Part shown: positions 40,656-48,439 of the stretch, in pieces | Layout: every line of letters starts with the position of its first letter | Position numbering within the stretch: position 1 is the first letter of the stretch | Assembly (NCBI GenBank): GCA_025965195.1 | Contig: JAOPXK010000059.1 | Location: 1 to 64,000, forward strand | Direction of reading: 5' to 3' | Length of the DNA stretch: 64,000 bases | Source of the DNA: Marmoricola sp. | GTDB lineage: Bacteria; Actinomycetota; Actinomycetes; Propionibacteriales; Nocardioidaceae | Position numbers and translations under genes: made by a program | Notes under the pieces: generated by a model | Told to the model about the DNA's origin: nothing | Databases searched by the model: none | Seen by the model: the letters and a program-made list of their open reading frames with translations, nothing else

Positions 40656-41302
40656 GGACGGAGGTACCTCTCGATCAGCTCGGACAGCTCCTGGTCGAGA
40701 GCGGTGACGTCCGCGCCACGGTCCTGGACGCCGTCGAGCATGGTGTGGGCGGAGAGCGCGAACCCGTGGGCCGCCAGGACCACGGACCGGGCGAGCAGCT
40801 CGGGCGCGCCCTTGCGAATCGCGCCCGCCTTCTGGCCCGCCCTGATCTGGGTGCCCACGATGCCGAGCACGAACTCCTGCGACCGGCCGCGACGGTTGAG
40901 CAGGTAGGGGAGCAGCAGCTCGGGATCGACGTCGACGATCCGGCCGAGGAGCTCGTTCTTCCGGACCGCCTGGATCATGGCGACCATGGTGTCCACAAGT
41001 AGTTTCAGAGGGTTGCTGCGGTCGACCGGGTCGTCCGGGTCGTTCGTGGTCTCGCCGATCGAGGCGCCGATCGACTCGGTCCACTCGCGGGTCATCAGGT
41101 CGGCCAGCAGCGCTTTCATGTCGGGCCACTTGCGATAGAGCGTCATCCGGCTGACCCCGGCCCGGCGGGCGACGTCGGTGAGCGTCGTACGACTCCAGCC
41201 GACGGCCAGGATCGCTTCTCGCGCGGCATCAAGGAGCTCGTCCTCAGAGACCGCTCTGGTCGGGGTCACTTTGCCAGCCGGCTTGTGACGATCTGACGTC
41301 AT
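40652..41302 (-). CDS. TetR family regulator of glpD and the ADPS-like gene
   Basis: A 216-residue TetR repressor. The helix-turn-helix domain is LLDAAREAILAVGWSRTTLT then RRAGVSRMTLYRKWPDMKAL (about 22-65). The C-terminal domain is a helical ligand pocket. The ATG at 41302 is 7 nt after TACAGT and only 17 bp from the ATG of the divergent flavoprotein gene. The intervening palindrome is its likely operator, so one bound dimer would shut both genes. An Rv2250c-like role is inferred from conserved gene order; the ligand is unknown. Confidence 0.87.
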   Translation of the reverse strand: MTSDRHKPAGKVTPTRAVSEDELLDAAREAILAVGWSRTTLTDVARRAGVSRMTLYRKWPDMKALLADLMTREWTESIGASIGETTNDPDDPVDRSNPLKLLVDTMVAMIQAVRKNELLGRIVDVDPELLLPYLLNRRGRSQEFVLGIVGTQIRAGQKAGAIRKGAPELLARSVVLAAHGFALSAHTMLDGVQDRGADVTALDQELSELIERYLRP

Positions 41303-41322
41303 GTGTAACACTGTAACACATG
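41300..41322. promoter_or_regulatory. Palindromic operator ending in two divergent start codons
   Basis: CATGTGTAACA, one central C, TGTAACACATG: arms match at 10 of 11 positions. The outer triplets are the ATG of the TetR gene (minus, 41302) and the ATG of the flavoprotein gene (plus, 41320). It also contains the tandem 8-mer TGTAACAC. Confidence 0.8.
41310..41315 (-). promoter_or_regulatory. Leaderless -10 box for the glpD-operon TetR gene
   Basis: On the minus strand TACAGT is followed by 7 nt and the ATG at 41302. The opposite promoter at the same distance has the weaker AACACT (41307-41312). Confidence 0.5.
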
Positions 41323-42915
41323 AGCGACCACAGAACGCCCGAGATGCACTGGTCCCGCTGGGGCAACCCGGCAGAGGCCGGCCCGCTGGCGGAGAGCGCC
41401 TTCGCACTCGTCGACGCCTTCATCGGTACGACGGACACACCGGCGGTCGATGCTGCCGACGTACGGCTGAGTGAGGCCTTGGCGCCGGCTCTGGTGAGCG
41501 AGCTGACAGCGATCGTCGGGGCCGAGTTCGTCCTCACCGACCACGAGACCCGGCTGCACCGGACCCGCGGCAAGTCCACACCCGACCTGCTCAAGCTCCG
41601 TCGTGGCGACGGTTCGGACTCGCCCGACGCGGTGGTTCGCCCCGGCAGCCACGACGAGGTCGTGGCGCTGATCGACTGGTGCGTGCGTCGCACCGTGGCG
41701 CTCGTCCCGTTCGGCGGTGGAACCTCGGTCGTCGGCGGCCTGGCGGCCCGGCGCGACGGATTCGCCGGCGTCATCTCGCTGGACCTGATCCGCTTCGACA
41801 AGCTGATCTCGGTCGACCGCGACTCGATGACCGTCGTCCTCGAGCCCGGCCTTCGCGGGCCCCAGGCCGAGGCCCTGCTTGCCGAGCACGGCTTGACGAT
41901 CGGGCACTTCCCGCAGTCGTTCGAGTACGCATCGATCGGTGGGTTCGCTGTCACCCGGTCGAGCGGTCAGTCGTCCGCCGGTTACGGACGCTTCGACGCC
42001 CTGGTCGTCGGCCTGACCGTGGCGACGCCGCAAGGCACCCTCGAGCTCGGCAGCTCACCGGCCAACGCGGCCGGGCCCGACCTGCGTGAGGTGATCATGG
42101 GCTCGGAAGGCGCCTTCGGAGTGGTCACGGCCGTGCGCCTGCGCGTGCGCCCGCTGCCTGCCGTCAAGGTCTACGAGTCCTGGCGCTTCGACTCGTTCGT
42201 CACCGGTCACGATGCGATGCGCACCCTCGCCCAGTCCGGCGTACTCCCCACGGTGCTTCGGCTCTCGGACGAGAACGAGACCGCGATCAACCTGGCCAAG
42301 CCCAGCGAGATAGGTGCGGCGAGCGGTGCCGATCAGGGTGGCGGTTGCCTGATGATCACCGGCTACGAGGGCGAGCAGGCTGCCGTCGACGCGAAACGCA
42401 CTGCGGTGACCGCCCTTCTCGAAGGGCTGGGTGGCACGAACCTCGGGACCGAGGGCGGCGACGCCTGGGCCGCTGGCCGGTTCCACGGTCCCTATCTCCG
42501 GGACTCGCTGCTCGATGTCGGCGTGCTGGTCGAGACGCTCGAGACAGTGACGTTCTGGTCGAATCTCGACAACGTCTACGCCCGCGTGAAGGAGGCGCTG
42601 ACGGCAGCGCTGGGCGACGCGACGCTGGTGCTCTGCCACATCTCGCACGTCTACGAGACCGGGGCGTCGCTCTACTTCACCGTGGCGACCAAGGCCTCCG
42701 ACGACCCGCTCGCGCGGTGGCTCGCGGCGAAGGCTGCTGCGTCCGACGCGATGGTCCACAACGGCGCATCGATCACCCACCACCACGCGGTCGGCCAGGA
42801 TCACAAGCCGTGGCTGGCCCAGGAGATCGGGCCGGTCGGGGTGCAGATCCTGCGGGCGATCAAGGAGCGCCTCGACCCGACCGGTGTCCTCAACCCCGGT
42901 GTGCTGATCCCCTGA
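41320..42915 (+). CDS. Alkyl-dihydroxyacetonephosphate synthase-like FAD-linked oxidase
   Basis: A 531-residue flavoprotein of the vanillyl-alcohol-oxidase/ADPS family. The PCMH-type FAD domain includes VALVPFGGGTSVVGGLAARR (about 127-146) and FPQSFEYASIGGFAVTRSSG (about 197-216), with IMGSEGAFGVVTAVRLRVRP (about 259-278). The C-terminal cap has SHVYETGASLYFTVATKASD, then GASITHHHAVGQDHKPWL with the ADPS-like HHH cluster. ADPS swaps the acyl chain of acyl-DHAP for a fatty alcohol to make ether lipid; bacterial relatives may do other alkyl-DHAP or D-2-hydroxyacid reactions. It shares a 17-bp divergent promoter with TetR-glpD, which supplies DHAP. Confidence 0.87.
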   Translation: MSDHRTPEMHWSRWGNPAEAGPLAESAFALVDAFIGTTDTPAVDAADVRLSEALAPALVSELTAIVGAEFVLTDHETRLHRTRGKSTPDLLKLRRGDGSDSPDAVVRPGSHDEVVALIDWCVRRTVALVPFGGGTSVVGGLAARRDGFAGVISLDLIRFDKLISVDRDSMTVVLEPGLRGPQAEALLAEHGLTIGHFPQSFEYASIGGFAVTRSSGQSSAGYGRFDALVVGLTVATPQGTLELGSSPANAAGPDLREVIMGSEGAFGVVTAVRLRVRPLPAVKVYESWRFDSFVTGHDAMRTLAQSGVLPTVLRLSDENETAINLAKPSEIGAASGADQGGGCLMITGYEGEQAAVDAKRTAVTALLEGLGGTNLGTEGGDAWAAGRFHGPYLRDSLLDVGVLVETLETVTFWSNLDNVYARVKEALTAALGDATLVLCHISHVYETGASLYFTVATKASDDPLARWLAAKAAASDAMVHNGASITHHHAVGQDHKPWLAQEIGPVGVQILRAIKERLDPTGVLNPGVLIP

Positions 42916-43089
42916 CCCGGCCCATCCGCCCACCTTTTTTACGCTGACCCGGCTCATCGGCACGTGTTTGTGCCCCTGACCCGGCTCATCCACCCACTTT
43001 TCTTGCGCTGACCCGGCCGGTCCGGGCGCCGGCGGTGGTTCGGCCGCGCCGGGTCAGCGGCCTAGAACTGCACACACGCGCCGGGTCAG
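42912..43089. repeat. 32-bp-periodic repeat with four direct and two inverted copies
   Basis: CTGACCCGG starts at 42912, 42944, 42976 and 43008, exactly 32 bp apart. Its complement CCGGGTCAG starts at 43049 and 43081, again 32 bp apart. The DNA between is T-rich (cacctttttt, acttttcttg) and less conserved. The copy at 43008 and the inverted copy at 43049 can form a 12-bp stem between the convergent flavoprotein and pirin genes. The repeat overlaps the last bases of both genes. Confidence 0.85.
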
Positions 43090-43766
43090 CGATCAAAAGC
43101 CCAGACGATCAGGTCGGTGTCGTTGGCAGTGACCGTGGCGGTGCGGCCTCCCTGGCCGGTCAACCGTCCGGCCGCGCCGGCCACCAGCAGCCGCTCGCCG
43201 ATCGTGACCGAACCTGTTGCGACGAAGACGTGCAGGTTCGGAGCTTCGGGGAGGACCAGGCCGGTGCCCTGATCGGCCTGCCCGACGTGCATCGACGTAC
43301 CGGCTGAGTTCAGTCCCACTACGCCACCGTGCCCCGCCACGCACAGCAGCTGGCCGGCGCGGAGCTCGAAGTCCTCGAGGGCGTACGACGGCACCAGCCC
43401 GGACTCGTCAGGCCGCACCCACACCTGGATGAACCTGGTCCCGACGTCAGCCGTCTCGGAGTGGACGATGCCCGACCCAGCAGAGAGCCGCTGCACCTGT
43501 CCGGGTTGCACCACACCGTCGTGACCGGAGGAATCCCTGTGTTGCAACGCGCCTGAGGTCACCAGCGTGACGATCTCGAGGTCTGAGTGCGGATGATCGG
43601 GGTAGCCGGTGCCGGCCGGCAGCAGCTCCTCGTTGTGCGCCAGCATCGCCCCGAACCGGAGATTGTCGGGGTCGTAATGGCTGCCGAACGAGAACGAGTG
43701 GAACGTCGTACGACCCTCCATGAGCGTGACGGAGCGACCATCTGGGGGTCGAACCTCGATCGACAT
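43086..43766 (-). CDS. Pirin family protein
   Basis: A 226-residue bicupin-like pirin. The metal-binding motif is HPHSDLEIVTLV (about 59-70), and a second conserved stretch is LSAGSGIVHSETADVGTRF with the later His and Glu ligands. The start MSIEVRPPDGRSVTLMEGRT and FHSFSFGSHYDP are typical. Pirins bind a non-heme metal; some have quercetinase activity and others act as redox-sensing cofactors. The role here is unknown. No leaderless box or strong ribosome site is seen before the ATG at 43766. The stop lies inside the last inverted copy of the 32-bp repeat. Confidence 0.87.
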   Translation of the reverse strand: MSIEVRPPDGRSVTLMEGRTTFHSFSFGSHYDPDNLRFGAMLAHNEELLPAGTGYPDHPHSDLEIVTLVTSGALQHRDSSGHDGVVQPGQVQRLSAGSGIVHSETADVGTRFIQVWVRPDESGLVPSYALEDFELRAGQLLCVAGHGGVVGLNSAGTSMHVGQADQGTGLVLPEAPNLHVFVATGSVTIGERLLVAGAAGRLTGQGGRTATVTANDTDLIVWAFDR

Positions 43767-43922
43767 GACTACATGCTTCCAGCCGGGTGGTCAGATATCG
43801 ACCGTTTGCCAACGCCCGGAATGCCCGAGTGCTTGGCTCGCGCCAAGGAGCGGACTGGGCTCGGCCAGTGCACTTGACGCGCTGCCACGGCAGCATCATG
43901 TCCAAGTAGAGGGAGCACTCAC

Positions 43923-44684
43923 GTGTCTACGAAACACACCACCCGGCTGACGATGGCCTTCCTGGTCGCCGTCGCGCTGGCGTTCGGCATGGCAGGAGCG
44001 GCAAGCGCCGCCAGTGCCGCGCCGGCCGCGGCCAACTGTTCGGCGCAGCAGGCAACGGCGACGAGCGCCAACCACAGCTACACCGCAGCCCACAAGTTGG
44101 TCCTCGCCGCCAAGAAGCTCGTGGCAAAGGACAAGTCGGTCCTCAAGCATGCCAAGAAGCATGCCAAGAAGGTGAAGGCGAGGAAGGCTCTCAAGAGGGC
44201 CAACACCAAGCTGACGAAGGCCAGGGCCGCACAGTCCCGGGCCAAGTCCTCGGCCGTCCACGCGCGCAATGCACTTGCTGCGTGCAACGCGACGCCGCCT
44301 CCTGCGGCCAACCCGCTGCAGGCTGCGTGCCCGCCTCTGCCACAGGCGATCTGCGACGCGTTCGGCTCGCTGCCGATCCCGACGACCACCGGGACGAGCA
44401 GCAGCCCGATCCAGGCGCTGTGTGACGCGATTTCAGCCTTGCAGCCGATCTGTGACGCATCGGCAGGTGGCCTTCCGGTCCCGCTTCCGGGTGGAGGCTC
44501 GGCCAGTCCGATCCAGGCCCTGTGCGACGCAGGTCTGCCTCAGGCCATCTGTGATGCCGCGGCCGGTGGCCTTCCGCTGCCCACCGGTGGCGGAAGTCCG
44601 GTGCAGCCGCTGTGTGACCTTCTGTCACCGGCGCAGCCGCTGTGCGACCTCCTTGGTGGGGGCCTGCCGGGTCTGCCGATCTGA
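43923..44684 (+). CDS. Secreted protein with Lys-rich helix and four Cys-containing repeats
   Basis: A 253-residue exported protein of no family known to me. A signal peptide spans 1-34 (LTMAFLVAVALAFGMAGAAS). Residues about 48-118 form a Lys/Ala-rich, strongly basic, probably coiled helix (KSVLKHAKKHAKKVKARKAL). The rest consists of four imperfect repeats of about 25-30 residues, each with two cysteines: PLQAAC..QAICDA, PIQALCDA..QPICDA, PIQALCDA..QAICDA, PVQPLCDL..QPLCDL, each followed by a Gly/Leu/Pro segment such as GGLPVP. The GTG follows GAGGGAG. A strong hairpin terminator follows. A cell-wall or surface structural role is a guess. Confidence 0.7.
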   Translation: MSTKHTTRLTMAFLVAVALAFGMAGAASAASAAPAAANCSAQQATATSANHSYTAAHKLVLAAKKLVAKDKSVLKHAKKHAKKVKARKALKRANTKLTKARAAQSRAKSSAVHARNALAACNATPPPAANPLQAACPPLPQAICDAFGSLPIPTTTGTSSSPIQALCDAISALQPICDASAGGLPVPLPGGGSASPIQALCDAGLPQAICDAAAGGLPLPTGGGSPVQPLCDLLSPAQPLCDLLGGGLPGLPI

Positions 44685-44707
44685 TCGACGGCCGACGCAC
44701 GAGCGAG

Positions 44708-44736
44708 GGTGGCCACCCGACGTCCGGGTGGCCACC
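44708..44736. terminator. Bidirectional hairpin terminator
   Basis: GGTGGCCACCCG pairs perfectly with CGGGTGGCCACC around ACGTC, with three more weak pairs at the base. It lies between the convergent genes ending at 44684 and 44743. Confidence 0.75.
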
Positions 44737-44742
44737 TTCCCG

Positions 44743-45264
44743 TCACGGCACCGGGACCGGCCTGAGCTGGACGATCTCGAAGGTCTCGGCGGGCATTCCG
44801 GTTGGCACCATGGCCGTGGTCAGGACCGACGCAAGATGTGCCGTGTCCCCGCCGCGGAGGACGAACTCGTACTTCTTCAGGAGCGGATACACGCTCATCT
44901 CCACGACCTCGTCGCGTCGAAGGGCGTCATCGATGTCCAGCCTGATCCTGGCCACGTTGACCGGCGGCTGGGCCTTCGCGCTGATCCGGAGCCGGAGCAC
45001 GGCCGGCGCGCCCCGGTGCACCCCCTCGAGCGAGCGCCAGTTGGTGGCGATCCGGCGGGCGAGCACCTCCTCATAGCCGAACCAGATCGCACCGGCCAGG
45101 AAGACCACCGCGAATGCGGTGAACACGGCCCCGACCACATTCGCGCCGGCGATCAGCCGCAACAGCACGAAGATCAGTAGCAGCCCGCCTGCGACGGCGA
45201 CCTGGATACGCCGTTTGCGAGCCGGCTCCATCGGCCAGTCCTGCGGGGTGTCAGCGAGCGCCAT
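44743..45264 (-). CDS. Hypothetical membrane protein with two TM helices
   Basis: A 173-residue protein without a family I recognise. A short basic N-terminus (about 1-20) is followed by two adjacent TM helices (about 22-40, VAVAGGLLLIFVLLRLIAGA, and 44-62, VGAVFTAFAVVFLAGAIWFG). A C-terminal soluble domain of about 105 residues has a beta pattern (APAVLRLRISAKAQPPVNVA). It starts at an ATG 6 nt after TACGAT, a leaderless promoter. It stands alone between the repeat protein and an NTF2-like gene on the same strand. Confidence 0.65.
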   Translation of the reverse strand: MALADTPQDWPMEPARKRRIQVAVAGGLLLIFVLLRLIAGANVVGAVFTAFAVVFLAGAIWFGYEEVLARRIATNWRSLEGVHRGAPAVLRLRISAKAQPPVNVARIRLDIDDALRRDEVVEMSVYPLLKKYEFVLRGGDTAHLASVLTTAMVPTGMPAETFEIVQLRPVPVP

Positions 45265-45270
45265 CCGAGC

Positions 45271-45276
45271 ATCGTA
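45271..45276 (-). promoter_or_regulatory. Leaderless -10 box for the 45264 gene
   Basis: On the minus strand TACGAT is followed by 6 nt and the ATG at 45264. Confidence 0.55.
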
Positions 45277-45292
45277 CGGTCGCGCCTGCTGC

Positions 45293-45715
45293 TCAGCCGG
45301 GTGGCGGGACGAGGCCGGCAGCGACGAGTGCGTTGCCGACTGCTTCGCTCAGCGCGTGCGCCGCGGACAGCGGCCGGACCATCACCGTGAACTCCTCGAT
45401 CAGGCCGGAGTCGCCCACCTGGATCAGGTCGATGCCGTGGATCGCCTTCTCGCCGAGCGCGGCACGAAAGACCAGGACCGATGACTCGAGCGGGAGCCCG
45501 CCGCTGCCGTCGACCGATCCGTCCAGCTCGCCGACATACCGAAAGTCGGTGAAGGTTTCGAGTACGACGCGGAGCAGACTGACCACCATCTCGCGGCCGA
45601 CGAACGGCTTGAACTTCACGGGAGAATGAAAGACTGCGTCCTTGGCGAAGAGTCTCTCGAGATCGCTGAAGTCGCGGCTCTCGGCCGCTTTCCGGAAGTC
45701 GCGTGCAGCATCCAT
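45293..45715 (-). CDS. SnoaL/NTF2-like protein
   Basis: A 140-residue NTF2-fold protein. The helix DAARDFRKAAESRDFSDLER leads to LFAKDAVFHSPVKFKPFVGR, the usual family pattern of an acidic pocket residue and a HSP turn. Later strands include SSVLVFRAALGEKAIHGIDL. The ATG at 45715 is chosen because GGAG is 5 nt upstream; an earlier ATG at 45742 has no site. It is divergent from the SGNH hydrolase gene with 51 bp between starts. Function unknown; SnoaL-like proteins range from cyclases to binding proteins. Confidence 0.78.
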   Translation of the reverse strand: MDAARDFRKAAESRDFSDLERLFAKDAVFHSPVKFKPFVGREMVVSLLRVVLETFTDFRYVGELDGSVDGSGGLPLESSVLVFRAALGEKAIHGIDLIQVGDSGLIEEFTVMVRPLSAAHALSEAVGNALVAAGLVPPPG

Positions 45716-45766
45716 GTTGTCTCCGTATCGTCGTCTCGACATCGCATCCTAAGGAGCCGCCGCATC

Positions 45767-46609
45767 ATGTTCCGTGAGTTCAGCCGGTACGTCGCAATCG
45801 GTGACAGCGTCACCGAGGGCATGAACGACGGCGACGACCTGACCGGGTACGTCGGCTGGGCCGATCGGCTCGCCGCACACCTGGCTCGGCGCAACCCCGA
45901 CCTGGAGTACGCCAACCTCGCGCTCCGCGGCCTGCGAACCCACGAGATCCGGAGCACCCAGCTCGACCGGGCGCTCGCGCTGAAACCGGATCTGATGTCT
46001 GTCGTGTCCGGGGTCAACGACCTGCTGCACGGCAGCGACAACGCCCCGATCGTCGCCCAGATCGAGGAGATGTTCCTCGCCGCCCGGTCGACCGGCGCGA
46101 CCGTGTTCACGATGACCGCGCCCGACTTCAGCCGCAACGTGCCGCTCGCCAGGCTGATCCGGACCCGCAGCCTGGACTTCAACCGGCGGGTTGTCGAGGC
46201 GGCCGAACGCCAGGGCGTGATCGTGATCGACACCAACGTGCCGGTCGTGGTCGACGACCCCAGGGTCTGGAGCGCCGACCGGCTGCATGCCTCGACGTTC
46301 GGTCACACGGTCGTCTCGGCCCTGGTCGCCGCCGGGCTCGGTGTGCCGATGGACTCCGTGGATCTCTCGGCCCCGCTACCGTCTCGGCCGGTGTTCGCCC
46401 TGCACCAGCGCATCGCACTCGAGACGCGCTGGGCGGCCGCGTTCGCCGGTCCCTGGCTCCATCGCCGGCTCACCGGCAAGTCGACCGGTGACGGCCGGGT
46501 CGCCAAGCACGCCGAGCTGGTGCGCGTCGCGCTGCTCGAGCAGCTAGATCGCAAGCTCGGGCTTGATCCGCTTGACGGACCAGACACGTTGCTTGCGTGC
46601 GGCGAGTGA
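45767..46609 (+). CDS. SGNH/GDSL hydrolase family protein
   Basis: A 280-residue cytoplasmic SGNH hydrolase. Block I is AIGDSVTEGM with the nucleophile Ser (about 11), block II Gly is in ALRGLRTHEIRSTQLD, block III is VVSGVNDLL (GxND), and block V is WSADRLHASTFGH (DxxH). There is no signal peptide, unlike the lipase at 23.5 kb. The ATG has AAGGAG 8 nt upstream. It probably deacylates a small ester or thioester. The last 22 codons overlap the 3' end of the convergent YhgE-like gene by 66 bp, and both reading frames look genuine there. Confidence 0.87.
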   Translation: MFREFSRYVAIGDSVTEGMNDGDDLTGYVGWADRLAAHLARRNPDLEYANLALRGLRTHEIRSTQLDRALALKPDLMSVVSGVNDLLHGSDNAPIVAQIEEMFLAARSTGATVFTMTAPDFSRNVPLARLIRTRSLDFNRRVVEAAERQGVIVIDTNVPVVVDDPRVWSADRLHASTFGHTVVSALVAAGLGVPMDSVDLSAPLPSRPVFALHQRIALETRWAAAFAGPWLHRRLTGKSTGDGRVAKHAELVRVALLEQLDRKLGLDPLDGPDTLLACGE

Positions 46610-48439
46610 CGTAGCGACGATCGCTGCGACGAACCACGCCACCAGCACCAGGGCGTCGCGGATGACCAGGCTGTCCAGGCCGCCGTACATCAGCTGCCGG
46701 AGGCCGTCGACGGCGTACGACATCGGCAGCACCTGGTGCAGCCAGTGGAGCGGTGTCGGGATCGTCTGCCAGGGGAACGTGCCCCCGGCGGTGACGAGCT
46801 GAAGAACCATCAGCACCAGGCCGAGGAACTGACCAGCGCTGCCCAGCCAGGCGTTGAGGGCGTGCACGATCGCGATGAACGTCGCCGTCATCAGCAGCAT
46901 GAACCCCCACGTCCCGGCCGTGTCGGCGGGGACGATCCGGATCGCGAGGAGTACGACGCCCAGCAGGGCCGTCATCTGCGCGACGCCGATCAGGGCAGGG
47001 GTGATCCAGCCGGCGATCGCCACCCTGAGCGGGGACTGGTTGGCTGCCATCGCCCGGCTCGAGAGCGGCCGCACCAGCAGGAACAGCACGTATCCGCCGA
47101 TCCAGGCGGCGAGCGCCATGAAGAAGGGCGCGAGGCCTGCGCCGTACGACGACGCCCTGGTCTGGGCTGCACTCGAGATCTCGACCGGGTTGCCGATCGT
47201 CGCGGCGACCCGGTTGCGGGTGGAGTCGCTGACGGCCGGGATCTGGTCCACGCCGGCCTGCAGCCCCTTGCTGAGCTGGGCGCTCCCGTCGTGCAGTCGG
47301 GCCAGGCCGGTGTTGAGCTGGGCTCCGCCGGCCTTGACGCCGGTGGCACCGGTCGCGAGCTTCTCGGCGCCGTCCCGGGCCTGACTGATCCCGTCCACCA
47401 GGTCGGGGATGTCGGCGGCGAGCGTGGCGTTGCCGTCGGCGACCTGCCTCGCGCCACCGGCGAGGTTGTCCAGGTCGCGCACCGTCTGCTGGACCTGGGA
47501 GTTCGCATCGCGGATGGGCTGGTCGAGCCGGTCGTAGATCCTGAGCAGCTGGTCACGCTGGTTGGCGTCGAGCCCGAGCGCCTGCATCCGCCCGATCAGG
47601 TCCGACCGGCGCGCCGCATAGTCGTCGGAGAGCCGGGTCGAGACGTTGCCGACCGTGTCGGCGGTGTTCGCGACCCGCCGGTTGCCGTCGGCGACCTGGC
47701 GAGCCCCGTCGGCCAGCCGCCTGGTCTGGCTGGGCAACGCGGACGCGCTGGTCGCGATCGTGTCCAGGCTGCCAGCCAGCTCGGTGGCTCCGGTCGACAG
47801 CCGGCCCGCACCGCTCGCGACCTGCTGGCCTCCGGACTGAGCCGTCGTCAGGCCCTCCGTGAGCTGCTGGGCGCCGTCTGCCGCGGTGACCAGCGATCCG
47901 CGGACCTGGGAGAGACCGAGCAGGAAGTTCGTCGCAGCCTCGGTGCCGACCCGCTGCGCGAGGGCATCGCGGACCTTGACCGTGACCTGGTCGGCGATGG
48001 TCGTGGAAAGGTAGGAGTTCGCGTCGTTCGTGGTCATCTCCAGCTTGGCCTGGCGGGGGGTGAAGCGCGCCGAGGACGTCAGGGCGGCGCTGAAGTCGCG
48101 CGGAATGGTGAGCGCGAAGTCGTAGCGACCTTCGTGGACACCGTCCCTCGCGGTGGCCTCGCTGACCTCGTGCCAGTCGAAGGAGTTGCCCTTCAGCAGC
48201 TCGTCGGCGACGTCCGCGCCTGCCTTGACCGGCTTGCCGTCGGCGTCGGTCGCGCCACTGTCGAGTACGACGAGGGCGGCCGGAACGTTCTTCAGGGCGC
48301 CGTAGGGGTCGTGGTTCGCGTAGAGGTAGAGGCCGCCGTACAGCGTGGGGATCAACGCGAGTGCGAGCAACGCCAGCCGGGGCGCTCGCCCCGAGGAGAT
48401 CCGTCGTAGCTCGGTCAGGGCCATGCGCAGCGAGGTCAT
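46544..48439 (-). CDS. YhgE/Pip-type ABC-2-like membrane protein
   Basis: A 631-residue membrane protein with the YhgE/Pip layout: one N-terminal TM helix (about 20-40, LALLALALIPTLYGGLYLYA), a large extracellular domain rich in heptad and GxxxL-like helical repeats (about 45-415), and five or six C-terminal TM helices (about 425-620) of the ABC-2 permease type. The outer part holds many near-repeats such as GARQVADGN (twice) and QVASGAGRLSTGA. Relatives serve as phage-receptor (Pip) or type VII-linked proteins, or export small molecules. It overlaps the ATPase gene as ATGA (48436-48439). Confidence 0.88.
   Translation of the reverse strand: MTSLRMALTELRRISSGRAPRLALLALALIPTLYGGLYLYANHDPYGALKNVPAALVVLDSGATDADGKPVKAGADVADELLKGNSFDWHEVSEATARDGVHEGRYDFALTIPRDFSAALTSSARFTPRQAKLEMTTNDANSYLSTTIADQVTVKVRDALAQRVGTEAATNFLLGLSQVRGSLVTAADGAQQLTEGLTTAQSGGQQVASGAGRLSTGATELAGSLDTIATSASALPSQTRRLADGARQVADGNRRVANTADTVGNVSTRLSDDYAARRSDLIGRMQALGLDANQRDQLLRIYDRLDQPIRDANSQVQQTVRDLDNLAGGARQVADGNATLAADIPDLVDGISQARDGAEKLATGATGVKAGGAQLNTGLARLHDGSAQLSKGLQAGVDQIPAVSDSTRNRVAATIGNPVEISSAAQTRASSYGAGLAPFFMALAAWIGGYVLFLLVRPLSSRAMAANQSPLRVAIAGWITPALIGVAQMTALLGVVLLAIRIVPADTAGTWGFMLLMTATFIAIVHALNAWLGSAGQFLGLVLMVLQLVTAGGTFPWQTIPTPLHWLHQVLPMSYAVDGLRQLMYGGLDSLVIRDALVLVAWFVAAIVATSLAARKQRVWSVKRIKPELAI

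Noticed and set aside
39252-40907. Plus-strand frame of 551 codons opposite glpD
   Set aside because: Antisense shadow; glpD on the minus strand has complete family motifs.
42912-43089. CRISPR array
   Set aside because: The conserved core is only about 9-10 bp, the intervening DNA is partly similar rather than unique, part of the array is inverted, and there are no cas genes.
46736-48409. Plus-strand frame of 557 codons opposite the YhgE-like gene
   Set aside because: Antisense shadow; composition is Gly/Arg/Asp-rich without structure.
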